DNA from: Bacillus sp. (in: firmicutes)
GTDB lineage: Bacteria; Bacillota; Bacilli; Bacillales; Bacillaceae
Direction: 5' to 3'
Length of the DNA: 64,000 nt
Assembly (NCBI GenBank): GCA_031180405.1
Contig: JAPSLU010000004.1
Location: 1 to 64,000, forward strand
Shown here: piece after piece, positions 61,270 through 64,000 of the stretch
Numbering within the stretch: position 1 is the stretch's first letter
Layout of the letters: every line of letters begins with the position of its first letter
Position numbers and translations under genes: made by a program
Notes under the pieces: model-generated
The model's database searches: none
Seen by the model: only the letters and a program-made list of their open reading frames with translations
What the model was told of the DNA's origin: nothing

Positions 61270-62343
61270 TTAGTCAATGACGCCAGACTCCGAAATGGTA
61301 ACTTCAGCATTAATATCAACTTCCAATTCAGGTATTTTATCCCGCCACTCCTCAATCTTAAACGTACGTATTTGCGAGCGCAGATCATCTCCAATTCCAA
61401 TTGGATCAATTTTTAGCTCTTTACACCTATTTATAAGGGCCAACGTTTCTTTTTTCACTTCATCTTCAAAGGCTTTAGCAATCTCTGTTTTCACTTTTGG
61501 AGTAATTTTTTTCCCTGTGTATTCGTTTATATATCCAGTTAATCTTATATCAATTTTCACTTTAAGGGGGTTTGAAGATACGGCCTTTAATTCTCTGTCT
61601 GAAGACAAACTTTTCACGACCGCAGAATTTTCTGAGTCTGGAATTTTCACTGTATATGAGCCTTTCGTATACTGATCTGTTAACAATTTAAAAAAGATTA
61701 ATTTTTCGTTTGAAATTTCCCCTACTACTTTTTCATCATCCATGAGAACAATACCGTCAATTTCAACACTTCCAGTCTGATCATTTTTTTTAAGGATTGG
61801 AAGAAAGGGATCCTGTCCTTGCGAATAATGTTGATACAAAAACAAGTGTAAGTTTGTCCTTGGTAAATCTCGATTCTCTTTATTTTGTACTATTAAATTT
61901 GATAAATATTGCGCTGCCCCTACTGTTGAAAATTCAGCCTCTAGAACTGACTTTGCTTCACCCCTTGTTACAGCCAATAACAATCGTTCACCAATGGATG
62001 CATCTCGTTGGAGTGTGTCTACTACTTCTGTCAGTCCTTGTTTAGCTAATTTTTCACCAAATAAAGCAATCTGTAATTTCCCAATTACTAACGGATCAGG
62101 AGATTGTTTTTGCATATCTGATATGACCTCACGACTAAGCTCTGATTCAGAGACAATTACATAGTCCGTAACTGGTTGATCCTTCATATAAGTATTCACA
62201 TTTGCCGAACCCCGAATTTGCTCATTTTCTGTTAAGTCAAATCCCGCTGCAACGACCAGGTTTACATCATCAATAACTTCCTTCTCAACACAACCAGTAA
62301 GTGTGAATACTGCGAACGCTAATGCAAGTAACATATTTTTCAT
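61270..62343 (-). CDS. Spore germination lipoprotein, GerC subunit
   Basis: Ger(x)C proteins are lipoproteins of the nutrient receptor in the spore inner membrane. The 357-residue product begins with a signal ending LTGC (Cys18), followed by VEKEVIDDVNLVVAAGFDL, a typical Ger(x)C opening, and ends in a conserved C-terminal region (DIRLTGYINEYTG, a long helix and EWRDKIPELEVDINAEVTI). Its start overlaps the GerB stop by four bases. It is the last gene of the operon. Which germinant the receptor detects is unknown. Confidence 0.92.
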   Translation of the reverse strand: MKNMLLALAFAVFTLTGCVEKEVIDDVNLVVAAGFDLTENEQIRGSANVNTYMKDQPVTDYVIVSESELSREVISDMQKQSPDPLVIGKLQIALFGEKLAKQGLTEVVDTLQRDASIGERLLLAVTRGEAKSVLEAEFSTVGAAQYLSNLIVQNKENRDLPRTNLHLFLYQHYSQGQDPFLPILKKNDQTGSVEIDGIVLMDDEKVVGEISNEKLIFFKLLTDQYTKGSYTVKIPDSENSAVVKSLSSDRELKAVSSNPLKVKIDIRLTGYINEYTGKKITPKVKTEIAKAFEDEVKKETLALINRCKELKIDPIGIGDDLRSQIRTFKIEEWRDKIPELEVDINAEVTISESGVID

Positions 62344-63440
62344 CTTTTTCTCTCCTTAAATTTTCTGATGATGAGATTGAGAAAAAAGAGAAATGGAATA
62401 TAACCAAACATCATATAAAAGCCCACTTTTCCCACTAAATCATTTAACATATTAATATGTTCTCTTGTTTGAGAAAAGGAAATAACGATCAATGTAATGA
62501 ACATTACAATAATAAGTACAAGCCTTTGATTCACTTTAAATGTGTCCTTTACAACTCTACTCGCACACCAAAATGTTAAACAAACATTGGGTAGGATAAT
62601 TAAACACCAATTTGCAATACCAATATATTCAAAACGTTCCACAAACGGCATTTCAATGATTTTCCATATGGTCAATGTTGCCCATACATTTTTTTGTAGC
62701 TGTTCTTCACTAAAATAAGCTAATGAGACCATCATAATTAATGTATAGACTAACGTGCTAAAAGCAACACCTATATGAGCCCATTTTTTTGACTTCTCTG
62801 GGTTTTTGATAAATGGATAATAAACCAGAAGGGCTTCAAACCCAAGTATTGATAAAGACATATTTCTTGTTGCTGTAGCCATGTCTTTAAACGAATGATT
62901 CAACACTGGTTGAAGGTTACTTAAATCTGAAAACTCGAGAGGAAACAAAAAGGTTAGCAATATATAGCTTGGCATGATTACCCCGAAGAAGCTAATCCCA
63001 GTAACGACTCTAAAACCACCACTAATGATGTAATACACAAGCAATAAAAAAACGGTTGTGAAAATCCAGATATTCAAGTCAGGAAACATCCATACTTGTA
63101 CAATCTCAATATATGTTCTAAGAACTGTAATCGCTAACAAACAAAAATAAATAGCGAAGACAACACTTAAAAGCCCGCCAAACCACTTACCAAAGAGCTT
63201 TCTATGTACTGTAACGACATTTCCCTTTGAGTCTTTTAAGATTTTATAAATCATCCATACAGAAATGTGAACCATGATGCCTGCTAAAATAACCGCAATC
63301 CAAGCATCTCTCCCCGCTTTTTCAGCAACAACTCTCTGAAAGCCCAGTACACCAACCCCAAATTGAAGGGAATGAATTAAATAAAAAACTAAAAACGGTG
63401 ATACTTGAAATCGCTCAGCAATTTTGATCATGGAACTCAC
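62340..63440 (-). CDS. Spore germination permease-like GerB subunit
   Basis: GerB subunits belong to the amino acid-polyamine-organocation superfamily and probably bind the germinant within the membrane. The 366-residue protein has about ten hydrophobic segments, the N-terminal VSPFLVFYLIHSLQFGVGVLG and the segment ATRNMSLSILGFEALLVYYP near residue 195. It follows the GerA gene by five bases and overlaps the GerC gene, so all three are translationally coupled. Receptor type cannot be assigned from these parts. Confidence 0.92.
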   Translation of the reverse strand: MSSMIKIAERFQVSPFLVFYLIHSLQFGVGVLGFQRVVAEKAGRDAWIAVILAGIMVHISVWMIYKILKDSKGNVVTVHRKLFGKWFGGLLSVVFAIYFCLLAITVLRTYIEIVQVWMFPDLNIWIFTTVFLLLVYYIISGGFRVVTGISFFGVIMPSYILLTFLFPLEFSDLSNLQPVLNHSFKDMATATRNMSLSILGFEALLVYYPFIKNPEKSKKWAHIGVAFSTLVYTLIMMVSLAYFSEEQLQKNVWATLTIWKIIEMPFVERFEYIGIANWCLIILPNVCLTFWCASRVVKDTFKVNQRLVLIIVMFITLIVISFSQTREHINMLNDLVGKVGFYMMFGYIPFLFFLNLIIRKFKERKR

Positions 63441-63445
63441 CTCAC

Positions 63446-64000
63446 TTATTCATCAATATCTTTGTTTTTCCTTGCCTTTTTAGATGAGAACCTTATCGGC
63501 TTTCCAGGGCGCAATTGCTGGGGGCGCCTACTCATTAATGAAAATGGTAGCCTAATTAGCGAATCTTTCATATCCTTTGTTCTTGGTGGATAGATTGGTT
63601 CTAAAAACGGCCTCCCAAGTGAGGTTAATTTTAATAAATGAGTCATTAAAAAGCAGAAACAAAGGACAATCCCCAGTAACCCAACCCACTCAGCAAAAAC
63701 TAAAAACGGAAATCTAAGCATACGGATTGTGTTACCCATTGCATAGATTGGAGTAGTAAATGAGGCAAGTGCAGCTAAAGCAACAATAATAAGTAAAATA
63801 TTACTTGTTAACCCTGCTTCTACAGAAGCTGTACCGATTACAATTCCACCGACAATACCGATTGTTTGACCAACCTTCGTTGGTAATCTTGCCCCTGCTT
63901 CACGTAATAGCTCAATCGTTAATTCTAAAAACAGTGCCTCTAATAATGGGGGTAAAGGCACCTCTCTTCGTGACGATATAAGCGTATTTAATAAATCATT
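63446..64000 (-). CDS. Spore germination GerA subunit (partial, C-terminal part)
   Basis: The frame is open to the window edge: 13 codons (NDLLNTLISSRRE) precede the internal GTG that would otherwise look like a start. It covers the C-terminal membrane part of a GerA-family subunit, with PLPPLLEALFLELTIELLRE, ARLPTKVGQTIGIVGGIVIG and further hydrophobic segments, then a basic tail. The N-terminal cytoplasmic domain lies beyond the window. It is the first visible gene of a gerA-gerB-gerC-type operon. Confidence 0.92.
   Translation of the reverse strand, partial: NDLLNTLISSRREVPLPPLLEALFLELTIELLREAGARLPTKVGQTIGIVGGIVIGTASVEAGLTSNILLIIVALAALASFTTPIYAMGNTIRMLRFPFLVFAEWVGLLGIVLCFCFLMTHLLKLTSLGRPFLEPIYPPRTKDMKDSLIRLPFSLMSRRPQQLRPGKPIRFSSKKARKNKDIDE

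Overview
The window is low-GC chromosomal DNA from an endospore-forming Bacillaceae member (Bacillus-like; the species cannot be named from sequence alone). The evidence is AAGGAGG-type ribosome sites, many spore genes (splAB, kinA, stoA, ykvU, a gerA-type operon) and gene order that largely mirrors, in reverse, the Bacillus subtilis stretch mobA-ykuV...cheV...patA-kinA-pbpH...splBA-ptsIHG-glcT...zosA-stoA-ykvU. Most genes lie on the minus strand. No tRNA, rRNA, CRISPR array, intact transposase or prophage was seen.

Layout. 0-11 kb is the yku block: molybdopterin (mobA, start of a moeA-like gene), thiol and peroxide defence (ykuV, ykuU), an MscS channel (ykuT), lysine/diaminopimelate synthesis (dapH-dapL), the regulator ccpC with its own operator, an efflux pump, c-di-AMP sensor darB, AbrB antagonist abbA, and ykuK/ykuJ flanking an unlisted 50-residue zinc-ribbon protein. 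The ykuNOP flavodoxin genes present in B. subtilis are missing. 11-26 kb holds a decayed MBL-fold gene with an intact glutaredoxin, an orphan Fur box, EAL protein ykuI, fadH behind a perfect FadR operator, Tat-dependent phosphoesterase ykuE, two crcB genes, ppx and ppk, L,D-transpeptidase ykuD, exporter ykuC, kre, a small alarmone hydrolase-like HD protein and cheV. 26-34 kb is an accessory insertion between cheV and patA: a DUF1906 protein, a purine permease, lipoproteins, a frameshifted gene, a CBS-GGDEF protein, a Pro/Gly-rich protein with a sigma-K-type promoter, and corA. 34-43 kb has patA, kinA (with a sigma-H-type promoter), pbpH, ykwC, an SDR and splAB. 43-49 kb is the glucose PTS: ptsI, ptsH, ptsG with a RAT/terminator antitermination leader, and glcT. 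49-51 kb is a compact SOS-like island. 51-64 kb has a stand-alone phosphofructokinase, a secreted nuclease, a prolidase, a lone carotenoid desaturase, zosA behind PerR-like boxes, stoA, ykvU and a tri-cistronic spore germination receptor cut by the window edge.

Most interesting signal. Between 49.7 and 50.7 kb I read a complete type I toxin-antitoxin module absent from ordinary ORF calling: a 27-residue holin-like toxin (TTG start, Shine-Dalgarno folded into a hairpin), a convergent antisense RNA with its own extended -10 promoter and terminator, and a perfect match to the Bacillus LexA/DinR box overlapping the toxin -35. Two further LexA-like half-conserved boxes precede a neighbouring minimal WYL-like protein. 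This suggests a DNA-damage-induced membrane toxin locus.

How the genes work together. ptsGHI and glcT import and phosphorylate glucose and set carbon regulation, and the extra pfk gene would feed the same pathway. ccpC reads citrate. darB, the HD protein, the CBS-GGDEF protein and ykuI represent c-di-AMP, (p)ppGpp and c-di-GMP signalling. kinA, abbA, stoA, ykvU, splAB and the ger operon cover entry into sporulation, cortex formation, spore DNA repair and germination.
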